Below are positions 44,947 to 55,293 of a stretch of DNA of 64,000 bases, piece by piece. The stretch's first letter is position 1, and each line of letters begins with the position of its first letter. The notes under the pieces are model-generated. The model was given only the letters and a program-made list of their open reading frames with translations. It searched no databases and had not been told where the DNA came from. A program made the translations under genes and the position numbers. Source of the stretch: Janthinobacterium tructae (lineage in GTDB: Bacteria; Pseudomonadota; Gammaproteobacteria; Burkholderiales; Burkholderiaceae_D); contig NZ_CP041185.1 in assembly GCF_006517255.1 (NCBI RefSeq), positions 3,906,001 to 3,970,000 on the forward strand. The letters run 5' to 3'.

Positions 44947-45873
44947 ATGCTATCGATCAAACAGCTGAACAAAACGTATGCCAATGGCGTCAAGGCCATC
45001 AATGATGTCAGCCTGGAGATTCCCAACGGAATGTTCGGCTTGCTGGGGCCGAATGGCGCAGGGAAGTCCTCGCTGATGCGCACCATTGCCACCTTGCAAG
45101 ATCCCGACAGCGGCAGCATCCATTTCGATGGCATCGACGTGCTCAAGGACAAGGCTGGCTTGCGCCGCCAGCTCGGCTATCTGCCGCAGGATTTCGGCGT
45201 CTATCCGAAGGTCAGCGCGGAAACCTTGCTCAACCACTTTGCCGTCTTGAAAGGGTTGACGGAAAAGGGCCCGCGCAAGGAAGCCGTGGAAGCCTTGCTG
45301 CAGCAAACCAATCTGTGGGAAGCGCGCAAGCGCAACCTGGGCACGTATTCGGGCGGCATGCGCCAGCGCTTCGGCATCGCCCAGGCCCTGCTGGGCGCAC
45401 CGCGCCTGGTGATCGTCGATGAGCCCACTGCCGGCCTGGACCCGGACGAACGCAACCGCTTCCTGAACCTGCTGGCGAAGATCGGCGAGCAAGTGGTGGT
45501 GATTCTGTCGACGCACATCGTCGACGATGTAACGGACTTGTGCCCGCGCATGGCCATGATCGTCAAGGGACAGGTACTGGTGCAGGGCGAGCCGCAGGCG
45601 GCCATCGATACCCTGCACGGCAAGGTCTGGCGCCGCAGTGTCACGACGGACGAACTGGCGCAGTACCAGCAAACCTTGAACGTGCTGTCGACGCGCCTGG
45701 TGGGCGGCAAGCCGCAAATCAACGTATATGCCGACAGCCAGCCCGACAGCGGCTTCATGCAGATCGCCGCGGATCTGGAAGACGTGTATTTCCTGCACGT
45801 GCGCAACGCTGCCCGCCACGGCGCCGCCGCTCCCGCTGCCGCACCGGCCACCTCAGCCGCCGTGGCAGCGTAA
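44947..45873 (+). CDS. ABC transporter ATP-binding protein
   Basis: A 308-residue ABC ATPase with Walker A GPNGAGKSS, Q-loop YLPQDFG, signature YSGGMRQR, Walker B LVIVDEPTAGLD and H-loop STHIVDD. The C-terminal about 90 residues are an accessory domain with an Ala/Pro-rich tail. It energises the permease encoded nine bases downstream. A GTG at 44938 is in frame, but GGAGAG lies eight bases before the ATG at 44947, which is chosen. Its leader contains two hairpins. Confidence 0.92.
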   Translation: MLSIKQLNKTYANGVKAINDVSLEIPNGMFGLLGPNGAGKSSLMRTIATLQDPDSGSIHFDGIDVLKDKAGLRRQLGYLPQDFGVYPKVSAETLLNHFAVLKGLTEKGPRKEAVEALLQQTNLWEARKRNLGTYSGGMRQRFGIAQALLGAPRLVIVDEPTAGLDPDERNRFLNLLAKIGEQVVVILSTHIVDDVTDLCPRMAMIVKGQVLVQGEPQAAIDTLHGKVWRRSVTTDELAQYQQTLNVLSTRLVGGKPQINVYADSQPDSGFMQIAADLEDVYFLHVRNAARHGAAAPAAAPATSAAVAA

Positions 45874-45882
45874 GGGGCCGCC

Positions 45883-48800
45883 ATGTGGAAGGAATTTTTC
45901 AAGTTTGACCTCGTCTACCAGCTGAAACAGCCGCTGCTGTGGGTCTTTGCCGTCATCATGGCCCTGATGGCCTTTGGCGCCACCACCAGCGACTCGGTGC
46001 AGATCGGTGGCGCCATCGGCAACATCAACCGCAACGCTCCCACCGTGGTGGCGCAGATGCTGGGCATCTTCAGCCTGCTGGCGATGTTTCTCGTCACCGT
46101 CTTCATCGCCGGCGCCGTGCTGCGCGACAGCGAAGTGGGCATGGCCGACATGCTGTTCGCCACGCCCATGCGCAAGTGGGACTATCTGTTCGGCCGCTTC
46201 GCCGCCGGCTTTGCCGCCTGCCTGGTGATCTTCGTCGCCATTGCCCTGGCCACCATGCTCGGCCCCGTCATGCCCTGGGTCGATGCACAACGCGTGGGCG
46301 CGTTCTCGCTGCATACGTATGCCTGGAGCTTCGCCGTCATCGTCATCCCCAACCTGCTCTTCATCGGCGCCCTGCTGATGCTGCTGGCGGCCACCACGCG
46401 TTCGATGATGCTCGTGTACGTGGGCGTGCTGGGCTTTTTCGTGCTGTGGGCCGTGGCCGGCGTGTTTACGCGCGACATCAACAACGAATGGATCGCCGTG
46501 CTGCTCGACCCGTTCGGCGTGCGCGCCTTTGGCCGCATGACGCGCTACTTCACGGCCGCCGAGTCGAATGCCAGCCTGCCGCCACTGTCCGGTTTCCTGC
46601 TGGCCAACCGCTTGCTGTGGCTGGGCATCACCGTCGTGCTGTTTGCCGCCACCGTGATCCTGTTCAAACCGCAGCGCACGGGTACGGGCAAGCGCCTGTT
46701 CGGCAAGCACAAGGCGCCAGCGGCCGCGCCGGCCGTCACCGCGCCGCTGCACCTGCCGCGCAGCATTCCTACCTTTACCCCGGCAACGGCCTGGCGCCAG
46801 TGGTGGCAGATCCTGCGCTTCGATGCCGCCGGCGTCTTCAAGAGCGTGCCCTTCCTCGTCATGCTGCTGTTTGGCGTCATCAACCTGATCGCCGGCTCCA
46901 GCGTGGGCAAGAACATGTATGGCACGGCCGTGTATCCGATGACCCATTTGATGCTGCAAAGCATCAACAACAGCTTCAGCTTCCTGTTGATCATCATCGT
47001 CACCTTTTATGCCGGTGAGCTGATCTTCAAGGAGCGCCAGGTCAAGATCGCTGACGTCAGCGATGCCATGCCCGTGCCCGGCTGGGTGCCCCTGCTGGCC
47101 AAATGCACGGCCCTGGTCGGCGTCATCGCCGGCTACCTGCTGGTGGGCGTCATCACCGCCATCGGTTTCCAGCTCGTCAAGGGCGGCGCGCCCGTGGAAC
47201 TGGGCCTGTACCTGAAAGGCACCCTGCTCGGTTCCCTCTTCTTCGTGCTGATGGGATTGTGCGCCCTCACCCTGCAAGTGCTGTCGAATAACAAGTTCAT
47301 CGGCTACCTGCTGGTGATCCTGCTGATGGTGGCGCAAGCCGTGCTGGGCATGCTGCACCTGGAACACAACCTGTACGCCTTCGGCGGCACGCCGGCCATC
47401 AAGTATTCGGACATGAATGGCTATGGCCACTTCCTGACGGGCTGGGTCTGGTTCTCTCTGTACTGGAGCCTGTTTACCGTGGCACTCGTCATGCTGGCCC
47501 GTGCGTTCTGGGTGCGCGGCTTGTCCGCCGACTGGCGCGCGCGCGTGCGCCTGGCCCGCCAGCGCCTGCAAGGCCGCGCCGGTGCCGCCCTGGCCGTAGT
47601 CGTGCTGTGCTGGGCAGGCACGGGCGGCTGGATCTTCTACAACACGAACGTGCTGAACAAGTACGAGACGTCGGACATCGGCATGGACAAGCAGGCCCGC
47701 TACGAGAAATTGTACAAACAATACAAGGACTTGCCGCAGCTGAAGATCACCGACGTCCAGGCCGATGTGGATATTTATCCTGAGCAACGCAAGGTGTTGA
47801 TCAAGGGCCACTACGTGCTGCAAAACAAGACGCAGCAGCCGCTCGATACCCTGCGCATCCAGCTCAACCCGGACCTGGAAACGCACTGGTTGAACTTGCC
47901 TGAGCACAAGGTCGTGCTCGATGACAAGGAACTCGGCTTCAGCATCCTCAAGCTGGCCCAGCCCCTGGCGCCGGGCGCCACCCTGCCGCTGGACTTCACG
48001 GTGGCCGTCACGCACCAGGGTTTCACCAACGACGGCGCGCCGGACCAGGTCAACCTGAACGGCAGCTTCTTCAACAACCAGGCCTTTTTCCCCCACTTCG
48101 GCTATGCGAAGGAAATGGAGTTGACGAACCGCAATGAGCGCCGCAAACGCGGCCTGGGCGAACCGCAGCGCATGGCCAAGCTGGAAGACAAGTCCGCCTA
48201 CGGCAACACCGTCTTTGGCAATGAAGCGGACTGGATCAATTTCGACACCACCGTCTCCACCAGCGGCGAGCAGATCGCGCTGGCTCCTGGTTACCTGCAG
48301 GCAAGCTGGGAAAAGGATGGCCGCCGCTATTACCGCTACAAGATGGACCAGCCGATGATGCCGTTCTTTGCCTACCTGTCGGCCCGCTGGGAGGTAAAGA
48401 AAGGCGACTGGCATGGCGTACCGATCGAAATTTACTTTGATAAAAAGCATGGCTACAACACGGATCGCATGATTACCTCCGTGCAAAAGTCGCTCGACTA
48501 TTACACCACCCAGTTCACGCCCTACCAGCACAAGCAGGTGCGCATCCTGGAGTTTCCTGGCTACCAGAGCTTCGCGCAGTCGTTTGCCAATACGATTCCG
48601 TATTCGGAAGGCATCGGCTTCATCGCCGACCTGCGCGACAAGGATGACATCGACTACGTGTTCTACGTCACGGCGCATGAAATGGCACACCAGTGGTGGG
48701 GCCACCAGGTGATCGGCGCCAACGTGCAGGGCGCCACCATGCTGATGGAATCGCTGTCGCAGTACTCGGCGCTGATGGTGATGGAAAAGGAATATGGCCG

Positions 48801-49464
48801 CGAAAAAATGCGCCGCTTCCTGCGCTATGAACTGGACCGCTATCTGAGCGGGCGCGGCGGAGAAGCCATCGAGGAACAGCCGCTGGCGCGCGTGGAAGGA
48901 CAGCAATACATCCACTACAACAAAGGCAGCCTGGTGTTCTACCGCCTGCGCGACGAGCTCGGCGAGGAAGCCCTGAACCGTGCCCTGAAACGCTATCTGC
49001 AGGACAAGGGCTATCAGCAGGCGCCGTTCACCACCACCCTGGAACTGCTGGCCTACATCCGCGCCGAAGCGCCGCAGGACAAGCAGGCGCTGATCACGGA
49101 CCTGTTCGAGAAGATCGTCTTCTACGACAACCGCGTGACGCAAGCGTCGGCCGTACAGCGCAAGGATGGCCAGTGGGATGTCACCATGCAGCTGCACCTG
49201 GCCAAGCTGGAGTCCGACGGCAAGGGCAAGGAAAGCGCGCGCGCCTATGACGAGCCGGTGGAAATCGCCATCTTCGCGCGCGCCCCTGGCGCCAAAGAAA
49301 AAGATGAAAAAGTCCTCTTCACGGACAAGCGCAAGGTGTCGGGCAGCGACCCGGTGATCACCATCACCGTGAAGGACAAACCGTTCGAAGTAGGTGTTGA
49401 TCCTTACAACAAGATGATCGACCGCGTCCCGCGCGATAACCGCAAGGAAATCACGTTCAATTAA
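45883..49464 (+). CDS. Fused ABC-2 permease / M1 family metallopeptidase
   Basis: A 1193-residue inner-membrane protein. Residues 1-590 contain about twelve to thirteen hydrophobic helices in two ABC-2 permease-like halves (first half to about 260, second from about 310). A last helix near 565-585 leads to a large C-terminal M1-type peptidase domain, probably outside the cytoplasm. The zinc site HEMAH is at 932-936 and the third ligand is probably Glu956, 19 residues later rather than the usual 18. The GxMEN exopeptidase motif is not recognisable; FPGYQSFAQSF lies where it is expected. It pairs with the ATPase encoded just upstream. The substrate is unknown, possibly a peptide cut on export. 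Confidence 0.88.
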   Translation: MWKEFFKFDLVYQLKQPLLWVFAVIMALMAFGATTSDSVQIGGAIGNINRNAPTVVAQMLGIFSLLAMFLVTVFIAGAVLRDSEVGMADMLFATPMRKWDYLFGRFAAGFAACLVIFVAIALATMLGPVMPWVDAQRVGAFSLHTYAWSFAVIVIPNLLFIGALLMLLAATTRSMMLVYVGVLGFFVLWAVAGVFTRDINNEWIAVLLDPFGVRAFGRMTRYFTAAESNASLPPLSGFLLANRLLWLGITVVLFAATVILFKPQRTGTGKRLFGKHKAPAAAPAVTAPLHLPRSIPTFTPATAWRQWWQILRFDAAGVFKSVPFLVMLLFGVINLIAGSSVGKNMYGTAVYPMTHLMLQSINNSFSFLLIIIVTFYAGELIFKERQVKIADVSDAMPVPGWVPLLAKCTALVGVIAGYLLVGVITAIGFQLVKGGAPVELGLYLKGTLLGSLFFVLMGLCALTLQVLSNNKFIGYLLVILLMVAQAVLGMLHLEHNLYAFGGTPAIKYSDMNGYGHFLTGWVWFSLYWSLFTVALVMLARAFWVRGLSADWRARVRLARQRLQGRAGAALAVVVLCWAGTGGWIFYNTNVLNKYETSDIGMDKQARYEKLYKQYKDLPQLKITDVQADVDIYPEQRKVLIKGHYVLQNKTQQPLDTLRIQLNPDLETHWLNLPEHKVVLDDKELGFSILKLAQPLAPGATLPLDFTVAVTHQGFTNDGAPDQVNLNGSFFNNQAFFPHFGYAKEMELTNRNERRKRGLGEPQRMAKLEDKSAYGNTVFGNEADWINFDTTVSTSGEQIALAPGYLQASWEKDGRRYYRYKMDQPMMPFFAYLSARWEVKKGDWHGVPIEIYFDKKHGYNTDRMITSVQKSLDYYTTQFTPYQHKQVRILEFPGYQSFAQSFANTIPYSEGIGFIADLRDKDDIDYVFYVTAHEMAHQWWGHQVIGANVQGATMLMESLSQYSALMVMEKEYGREKMRRFLRYELDRYLSGRGGEAIEEQPLARVEGQQYIHYNKGSLVFYRLRDELGEEALNRALKRYLQDKGYQQAPFTTTLELLAYIRAEAPQDKQALITDLFEKIVFYDNRVTQASAVQRKDGQWDVTMQLHLAKLESDGKGKESARAYDEPVEIAIFARAPGAKEKDEKVLFTDKRKVSGSDPVITITVKDKPFEVGVDPYNKMIDRVPRDNRKEITFN

Positions 49465-49485
49465 GGCTTGCTTGAACCAACGCAA

Positions 49486-49523
49486 ACAGGCCACGCCGTC
49501 ACCGACAGCGTGGCCTGTTTTTT
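49486..49523 (+). terminator. Rho-independent terminator of the ABC operon
   Basis: ACAGGCCACGC and GCGTGGCCTGT form a perfect 11-bp stem with an 11-base loop and a run of T. It lies 21 bases after the stop codon of the fused permease-peptidase gene. Confidence 0.92.
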
Positions 49524-49537
49524 ATGCCGTCAGTGTT

Positions 49538-50317
49538 TTAACGGTACACGAGACCACCATCGATCAGCGGCGCCTGGCCCGTCATGTAGTCCGAGTCCGG
49601 CCCCGCCAGGAAGGAAACCAGCCCCGCCACGTCTTCCGGCGTCTCGGCACGTCCCAGCGCGATGCCGTCCACGTATTTCTTGTACGTCGCACCCAGTTCG
49701 GCGCCAGTCAGTTCGGCCATGCGCTTGTCGATCTCGACCCACATGTCGGTACCGACAACGCCGGGGCAATACGCGTTGACGGTAATGCCGTCGGCCGCCA
49801 GTTCCTTGGCCGCCGCCTGCGTCAGCGCGCGCACGGCAAACTTGGTGGCCGAATACACGCCCAGCAGGGCAAAGCCGTCATGCCCGGCGATGGAACAGGC
49901 ATTGATGATCTTGCCCTTCTGCTGGCGTTTCTTGAACGTCTTGGCAGCTGCCTGGATGCCCCACAGCGTCCCTTGCACATTGATGCGCATGATGCGGTCG
50001 ACTTCTTCCGGCGTGACGTCGAGCAAGGGCTGCACTTGCGCGATGCCGGCATTGTTGACGATGATGTCGAAGCCGCCCAATTCTTGTTCCGCAAACGCCA
50101 CGGCGGCGCTCACCTGATCGAGCTGTGACACGTCGGCAATGAAGGTGACGGCGCGGCGCCCCAGCGCGCGCACTTCGGCGGCCGCCGCGTCCAGCTTGTC
50201 CTGGTTCAAATCCACCAGCGCGATATCGGCGCCATCATTGGCCAGGCGCAAGGCGATGGCCTTGCCGATACCTTGCGCGGCACCCGTGACCAGCGCGACT
50301 TTTCCGGAAATACCCAT
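49538..50317 (-). CDS. Short-chain dehydrogenase, acetoin/diacetyl reductase-like
   Basis: A 259-residue NAD(P)-dependent SDR enzyme. The cofactor motif TGAAQGIG, the NNAG motif, the catalytic Ser (CSIAGHDG) and YxxxK (YSATK) are all present. The sequence resembles (S)-acetoin-forming diacetyl reductase/2,3-butanediol dehydrogenase, with [29 protein letters not shown] and a PGVVGTDMW stretch. Related SDRs use other substrates. The ATG at 50317 follows AAAGGAA. A terminator-like hairpin lies in its leader at 50352-50389. Confidence 0.85.
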   Translation of the reverse strand: MGISGKVALVTGAAQGIGKAIALRLANDGADIALVDLNQDKLDAAAAEVRALGRRAVTFIADVSQLDQVSAAVAFAEQELGGFDIIVNNAGIAQVQPLLDVTPEEVDRIMRINVQGTLWGIQAAAKTFKKRQQKGKIINACSIAGHDGFALLGVYSATKFAVRALTQAAAKELAADGITVNAYCPGVVGTDMWVEIDKRMAELTGAELGATYKKYVDGIALGRAETPEDVAGLVSFLAGPDSDYMTGQAPLIDGGLVYR

Positions 50318-50351
50318 TTGCGTTCCTTTCAGTATAGGGAAAAAGAGCAGC

Positions 50352-50389
50352 AAAAAACCGGTCCGGCGCAGCAGCGCCTGCGGCCGGTT
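50352..50389 (-). promoter_or_regulatory. Terminator-like hairpin in the SDR leader
   Basis: On the minus strand AACCGG and CCGGTT close a stem with an inner GGCGC/GCGCC pair, followed by six T, about 35 bases upstream of the dehydrogenase start. No minus-strand gene precedes it in the 288-base gap, so it may act as an attenuator. Confidence 0.5.
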
Positions 50390-50605
50390 CCGCAGCGTAG
50401 AGACGCTTCAGCCTACCTGAAATTGAAATTTTTCCGCAACTTGAAACGTGCGCAGCCAAAAAAAGTACCTGGATCAAGAAAGGGGGAAAAACCATCCTCG
50501 AACTGGCCATGCGCGCGCTGCCGTACAGGCGCCTGGCAGCCGCTGGCGTAAGATGAATGGCCTCATCATCACCTGCTTATTCATCCACGTTCAAAGGAGT
50601 GCCAT

Positions 50606-51022
50606 ATGCTGCGTCGTCCACTACCCCTCCGCGCCAGCCTGCTGCTGGCGGCCCTGGTTTTCACCACGCCCGCCTGGAGCGCCGATCCGGTCCACAAGGA
50701 AACCGTCGAGTTGACGGCAAGCAAGAACGCGCACAGCGTGAAAGGCAAGATCAAGGGCTACGCCACGGCCGAATACACGCTCACTGGCAAGGCCGGCCAG
50801 ACCCTCAGCGTCAAGCTCAAGACCAATCAGCCATCGAATTACTTCAACATCCGCCAGCCAGGCCAGGACGAAGCCCTGTTCATCGGCTCGACCAGTGGCA
50901 ACAGTTACCAGGCGAAACTGCCGGCCGATGGCGAGTACACAGTGCAGGTATATTTGATGCGCAACGCGGCGCGCAGGAATGCGGTGGCCAGCTACAGCCT
51001 GGAGATGCGGCTGCACGATTGA
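50606..51022 (+). CDS. Small periplasmic protein, possibly PliG-like lysozyme inhibitor
   Basis: A 138-residue exported protein with a signal peptide ending near PAWSA. The mature part is a small all-beta domain (VKGKIKGYATAEYTLTGKAGQTLSVKL) ending with YLMRNAARRNAVASYSLEM. The last segment resembles the conserved region of periplasmic g-type lysozyme inhibitors, which would protect peptidoglycan from animal lysozymes. That assignment is from memory of the family and is tentative. The ATG at 50606 follows AAGGAG. It is a single gene. Confidence 0.6.
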   Translation: MLRRPLPLRASLLLAALVFTTPAWSADPVHKETVELTASKNAHSVKGKIKGYATAEYTLTGKAGQTLSVKLKTNQPSNYFNIRQPGQDEALFIGSTSGNSYQAKLPADGEYTVQVYLMRNAARRNAVASYSLEMRLHD

Positions 51023-51136
51023 GGTTTGCGTAATTCAGCATGCGCACCTGCCCTCCAGGCCAGCGGCATTGAATTTTTTCGCCTGCCGATGATCTTATCC
51101 ATTGCTGGTTTTTCTGACTGACTCAATGGAGGAGAT

Positions 51137-51442
51137 ATGCAACAAGCCAATTTCATTGCCATCGTCCTGGCACTCAGCTGCAGCCTGGCAGGAGCGCAAA
51201 CGCCCGAACGCATGGCAAAGCTCACCGCGAGCAACGTGTTATGGAAGGAAGCAACCATCGAAGGCAACGCCATGCATGCCTGCCAGCCGCTGAAAGGGGA
51301 CACGGTTGCCATCCTTGATATCAAGAATGATCCACCAGGAAGCACAGCCGAAGCTCTTGCCCATGTACGCGTGATGAGCGGGCACTGCCGGGGCCAGATG
51401 GGCTGGATCGGGATGGCGCGCCTGGAAGCGCTTGCAAGGTAA
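51137..51442 (+). CDS. Small secreted hypothetical protein, 101 aa
   Basis: A signal peptide (MQQANFIAIVLALSCSLAGAQ) precedes an about 80-residue mature protein with two cysteines (HACQPL and GHCRGQMGW), likely disulfide-linked, and a beta-rich pattern that recalls a bacterial SH3-like fold (KGDTVAILD, ALAHVRVMSG, GWIGMARLE). A strong GGAGGAG box precedes the ATG. No named family is claimed. It converges on ssb. Confidence 0.65.
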   Translation: MQQANFIAIVLALSCSLAGAQTPERMAKLTASNVLWKEATIEGNAMHACQPLKGDTVAILDIKNDPPGSTAEALAHVRVMSGHCRGQMGWIGMARLEALAR

Positions 51443-51463
51443 GCGTTACTCTCTCCATAACGC

Positions 51464-51496
51464 AAAAAGCCTGTTTTCCTCTCGGAAAACAGGCTT
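51464..51496 (-). terminator. Rho-independent terminator of ssb
   Basis: AAGCCTGTTTTCC (51467-51479) pairs perfectly over 13 bp with GGAAAACAGGCTT (51484-51496). On the minus strand the stem runs into five T. It lies 29 bases past the ssb stop codon. Confidence 0.9.
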
Positions 51497-51524
51497 CAGG
51501 CAACAAAAAACGACCTTGACCGAA

Positions 51525-52043
51525 TTAGAACGGAATATCGTCATCCATATCCGAGAAGTTCGGTGCTGGCTTCGGTGCCGGGCGTGGTGCCGGTGCCGGG
51601 GCTGGACGCGGAGCGGGTGCCTGGCGCGGGGCCGGGGCGTCGTAGCCGCCACCACCACCGCCGCCGCCGTAGCTGTCATCGCCACCGCCGGCGTCGCCGC
51701 CCATGCCGGAGCGACCGCCCAGCATTTGCATCTGTTCCGCGATGATGTCGGTTGCGTACTTCTCGACGCCGTCCTTGTCCGTGTATTTACGCGTTTGCAG
51801 ACGGCCTTCGACGTAGACGGACGAACCTTTTTTCAGGTATTGGCCGACGATTTCCGCCAGGCGGCCGAAGAACGAGATACGGTGCCACTCTGTCAATTCT
51901 TTTTGTTCGCCCGTATTGCGGTCCTTCGATTTGTACGAAGTGGCCACGGCGATGTTGGCGATCGCGTCGCCGCTAGGCATGTAGCGGATTTCCGGGTCAC
52001 GGCCCAGATTGCCGACGATGATGACTTTGTTGACTGATGCCAT
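51525..52043 (-). CDS. ssb: Single-stranded DNA-binding protein
   Basis: A 172-residue SSB with an N-terminal OB fold ([58 protein letters not shown]). A disordered Gly-rich then Pro/Ala-rich linker follows, and the acidic tip is DMDDDIPF, which binds SSB partner proteins. It is divergent from uvrA, the arrangement found in many proteobacteria, and shares with it an intergenic LexA box. Confidence 0.97.
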   Translation of the reverse strand: MASVNKVIIVGNLGRDPEIRYMPSGDAIANIAVATSYKSKDRNTGEQKELTEWHRISFFGRLAEIVGQYLKKGSSVYVEGRLQTRKYTDKDGVEKYATDIIAEQMQMLGGRSGMGGDAGGGDDSYGGGGGGGGYDAPAPRQAPAPRPAPAPAPRPAPKPAPNFSDMDDDIPF

Positions 52044-52424
52044 GAATAACTCCTGATGAACTGCAGCGGGAGGCGGTGTCCCGCGCGTTAGTTTAGTGTA
52101 CTAAACGAGGATTATAAGCGACCACGCGGCGCAAAGCACACGCTTTCTGGCGGATGCCCTCTCCCGTGCGGCAGCACGTTTTTTTCACGGCAGGTGAAAA
52201 CAAGAAACTTGAATACTGGTATTATATACAGTGTTTAAACGTCTGCACGCATCTGTATCAAACTTTGTCGGGGCACGTTCGCCTGGCGGCGCAATCCGCC
52301 CATGGACGCCTCAGGCATGCAGAGCAAAACCCGGCTATAGTTACAGGTTGACCCGTTGTGGCTCCTCATCTGCACCCAGGCACAATGCGCCGGCCGCACC
52401 ACTCACTGAAAGCAAGGCAATCAC
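52044..52424. other. ssb-uvrA divergent promoter region
   Basis: This 381-base region has no credible gene. It contains one LexA box (52216-52231) roughly midway, 173 bases from the ssb start and 194 from the uvrA start, so it could serve either or both. A short palindromic stretch TTAGTTTAGTGTACTAAAC lies near 52088-52106 on the ssb side. Confidence 0.6.
52216..52231. promoter_or_regulatory. LexA (SOS) box between ssb and uvrA
   Basis: CTGGTATTATATACAG fits the consensus CTG-N10-CAG with an AT-rich centre. Its position between ssb and uvrA mirrors the shared SOS box of E. coli. Confidence 0.85.
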
Positions 52425-55274
52425 ATGGAACAGATCCGCATTCGCGGCGCTCGCACGCATAACCTCAAGAATATCAATCTCGATTTGCCGCGCAATAAGC
52501 TGATCGTGATTACCGGCCTGTCCGGCTCCGGCAAGTCTTCGCTGGCCTTCGACACCCTGTACGCGGAAGGCCAGCGCCGCTATGTCGAGTCGCTGTCCGC
52601 CTACGCGCGCCAGTTCCTGCAATTGATGGAAAAGCCGGACGTCGACCTGATCGAGGGCTTATCACCGGCCATCTCCATCGAACAGAAGGCAACGTCGCAT
52701 AACCCACGCTCAACGGTGGGTACCGTGACGGAAATCCACGATTATTTGCGCCTGCTGTACGCGCGCGTCGGCACGCCTTACTGCCCCGACCACCCGGAAA
52801 ACGCGCTGGCCGCCCAGTCCGTGTCGCAAATGGTCGATGCCGTGCTGGCCATGCCGGAAGACACCAAGCTGATGATACTCGCGCCCGTCGTCGCGAATCG
52901 CAAGGGCGAACATGTCGACCTGTTCGAGCAGATGCAGGCGCAGGGCTTCGTGCGCTTTCGCGTACAGAGCGGCACGCATGCGGCCAAGATCTATGAAGTC
53001 GATGACCTGCCGAAATTGAAGAAGACGGAAAAACACACGATCGACGTCGTCATCGACCGGGTCAAGGTGAACCAGGAAATCAAGCAGCGCCTGGCGGAAA
53101 GTTTCGAGACGGCCCTGCGCCTGGCCGATGGCCGCGCCATTGCCTACGAAATGGATACCGCGCAGGAACACGTGTACTCCAACAAGTTCGCCTGCAATGT
53201 GTGTGGCTATTCCCTGCAGGAACTGGAACCGCGTTTGTTCTCGTTCAACAACCCCATGGGCGCCTGCCCCGAATGCGACGGCCTGGGACACATCGAATTC
53301 TTTGACCCGAAACGCATCGTCGCGTTCCCGAACCTGTCGCTGGCATCGGGCGCCGTCAAGGGCTGGGACCGCCGCAACCAGTTTTATTTCCAGATGCTGT
53401 CGAACCTGGCCGCCTACTATGAATTCGACCTGGACATGCCGTTCGAGCAGCTGGCACTGAATGCCCAGCAAGCCGTGCTGTACGGTTCCGGCAAGCAAGT
53501 GATTCCGTTTACCTATGTCAACGAACGGGGCCGCACCGTCATCAAGGAACACACGTTCGAAGGCGTGGTCAACAATCTGCAGCGCCGCTACCGCGAGACG
53601 GATTCGATGGCCGTCAAGGAAGAACTGGCCAAGTTCATCAATGAAAAATGCTGCCCCTCGTGCGATGGCGCGCGCCTGCGCGTGGAAGCGCGCTTCGTCA
53701 AGGTCGGCACGGGCAAGCAGCAGCGCGCCATCTATGAAGTGGCGGGAAAACCGCTGCGCGAGACGCTGGAATTTTTTGAAAAGCTGAAACTGACGGGCGC
53801 CAAGAAGGAAATCGCCGACCGCGTCGTGAAAGAAATCATTTCGCGCCTGAAGTTCCTCAACAATGTGGGCCTCGACTACCTGTCGCTGGACCGCAGCGCC
53901 GACACGCTGTCGGGCGGTGAAGCACAGCGCATCCGCCTGGCGTCGCAAATCGGCTCCGGTTTGACGGGCGTCATGTATGTGCTCGACGAACCGTCGATCG
54001 GCTTGCATCAGCGCGATAATGACCGTTTGATCGAAACGCTGAAACACTTGCGCGACATCGGCAACAGCGTGCTGGTGGTCGAGCACGATGAAGACGCCAT
54101 CCGCACGGCCGACTACATCGTCGACATGGGCATCGGCGCGGGCGTACACGGCGGCGAGATCATCGCCGAAGGCACCCTGCAAGACATTCTCAAGAACAAG
54201 AAATCGCTGACGGCGCAATACCTGAACGGCAAGCTGAAAATTGCCGTGCCAGCCAAGCGCCACGCCAGCAATCCGGAAAAGCAATTGGTCATTACTGGCG
54301 CGACGGGCAACAACCTGAAAAAAGTGTCGCTGAGCTTGCCAGTGGGCTTGATGACGTGCGTGACGGGCGTCTCCGGCTCGGGCAAATCGTCGCTGGTCAA
54401 CGATACCCTGTACCCGGCGCTGTCGCGCCATTTATATGGTTCGCAGACGGAGCCGGCGCCGCACGAATCGATCAGCGGCCTGGAGCACTTCGACAAGGTC
54501 ATTTCCGTCGACCAGGCGCCGATCGGCCGCACGCCGCGCTCGAACCCCGCCACCTACACGGGCTTGTTTACGCCGATTCGCGATCTGTTCGCCACCGTGC
54601 CAACCGCCAAGGAACGCGGCTACAGCGCGGGCCGCTTCTCGTTCAACGTGAAAGGCGGGCGCTGCGAAGCATGCCAGGGCGATGGCGTGATCAAGGTCGA
54701 GATGCACTTCCTGCCCGACGTCTACGTGCCGTGCGACGTGTGCCACGGCAAGCGCTACAACCGCGAAACGCTGGAAGTGCACTACAAGGGCAAGAACATC
54801 ACGGAAGTGCTGGGCATGACGGTGGAAGAGGCGCATGAGTTCTTCAAGCCCGTGCCCTTGATCGCGCGCAAGCTGCAAACCCTGCTCGACGTGGGCCTCG
54901 GCTACATCAAGCTGGGCCAGAGCGCCACCACCCTGTCCGGCGGCGAGGCGCAGCGCGTCAAACTGTCGCTGGAATTGTCCAAGCGCGACACGGGACGCAC
55001 CCTGTACATCCTCGATGAACCGACCACGGGCTTGCACTTCCACGACATCGACTTGCTGCTGAAAGTCATCCACCGCCTGCGCGACCAGGGCAACACTTTG
55101 GTGATCATCGAGCACAACCTGGACGTCATCAAGACGGCCGACTGGCTGGTCGACCTGGGCCCGGAAGGCGGTGCCGGTGGCGGGCAGATCATTGCCACGG
55201 GCACGCCCGAAGACGTGGCGCTGAACCCGGCCAGCGTGACGGGGAAATACCTGGGGCCACTGTTGAAGCAATAA
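52425..55274 (+). CDS. uvrA: Excinuclease ABC subunit A
   Basis: The damage-recognition ATPase of nucleotide excision repair, forming UvrA2-UvrB. The length of 949 residues is standard. Both ABC modules are complete: Walker [10 protein letters not shown] at 31-39 and GVSGSGKSS near 648, and two signature segments in [14 protein letters not shown] and [16 protein letters not shown]. Zinc-binding cysteines occur in CNVCGYS/CPECDG and [16 protein letters not shown] LexA box upstream indicates SOS induction. A terminator follows. Confidence 0.98.
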   Translation: MEQIRIRGARTHNLKNINLDLPRNKLIVITGLSGSGKSSLAFDTLYAEGQRRYVESLSAYARQFLQLMEKPDVDLIEGLSPAISIEQKATSHNPRSTVGTVTEIHDYLRLLYARVGTPYCPDHPENALAAQSVSQMVDAVLAMPEDTKLMILAPVVANRKGEHVDLFEQMQAQGFVRFRVQSGTHAAKIYEVDDLPKLKKTEKHTIDVVIDRVKVNQEIKQRLAESFETALRLADGRAIAYEMDTAQEHVYSNKFACNVCGYSLQELEPRLFSFNNPMGACPECDGLGHIEFFDPKRIVAFPNLSLASGAVKGWDRRNQFYFQMLSNLAAYYEFDLDMPFEQLALNAQQAVLYGSGKQVIPFTYVNERGRTVIKEHTFEGVVNNLQRRYRETDSMAVKEELAKFINEKCCPSCDGARLRVEARFVKVGTGKQQRAIYEVAGKPLRETLEFFEKLKLTGAKKEIADRVVKEIISRLKFLNNVGLDYLSLDRSADTLSGGEAQRIRLASQIGSGLTGVMYVLDEPSIGLHQRDNDRLIETLKHLRDIGNSVLVVEHDEDAIRTADYIVDMGIGAGVHGGEIIAEGTLQDILKNKKSLTAQYLNGKLKIAVPAKRHASNPEKQLVITGATGNNLKKVSLSLPVGLMTCVTGVSGSGKSSLVNDTLYPALSRHLYGSQTEPAPHESISGLEHFDKVISVDQAPIGRTPRSNPATYTGLFTPIRDLFATVPTAKERGYSAGRFSFNVKGGRCEACQGDGVIKVEMHFLPDVYVPCDVCHGKRYNRETLEVHYKGKNITEVLGMTVEEAHEFFKPVPLIARKLQTLLDVGLGYIKLGQSATTLSGGEAQRVKLSLELSKRDTGRTLYILDEPTTGLHFHDIDLLLKVIHRLRDQGNTLVIIEHNLDVIKTADWLVDLGPEGGAGGGQIIATGTPEDVALNPASVTGKYLGPLLKQ

Positions 55275-55293
55275 GCAGCAGCACTTAAAAAAT

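Noticed and set aside
45853..49494. A 1213-codon open frame on the minus strand opposite the permease-peptidase
   Set aside because: It is the antisense shadow of a high-GC gene; it lacks any family motif, is rich in His/Gln/Arg/Gly and runs over the true gene from end to end.
51600..51690. Simple repeats (GCC/GGC runs) near the end of ssb
   Set aside because: They are codons of the Gly-rich and Pro/Ala-rich SSB linker, not a CRISPR array or microsatellite of separate origin.
52710..54431. A 573-codon minus-strand open frame inside uvrA
   Set aside because: Antisense shadow of uvrA with biased composition and no recognisable domain.
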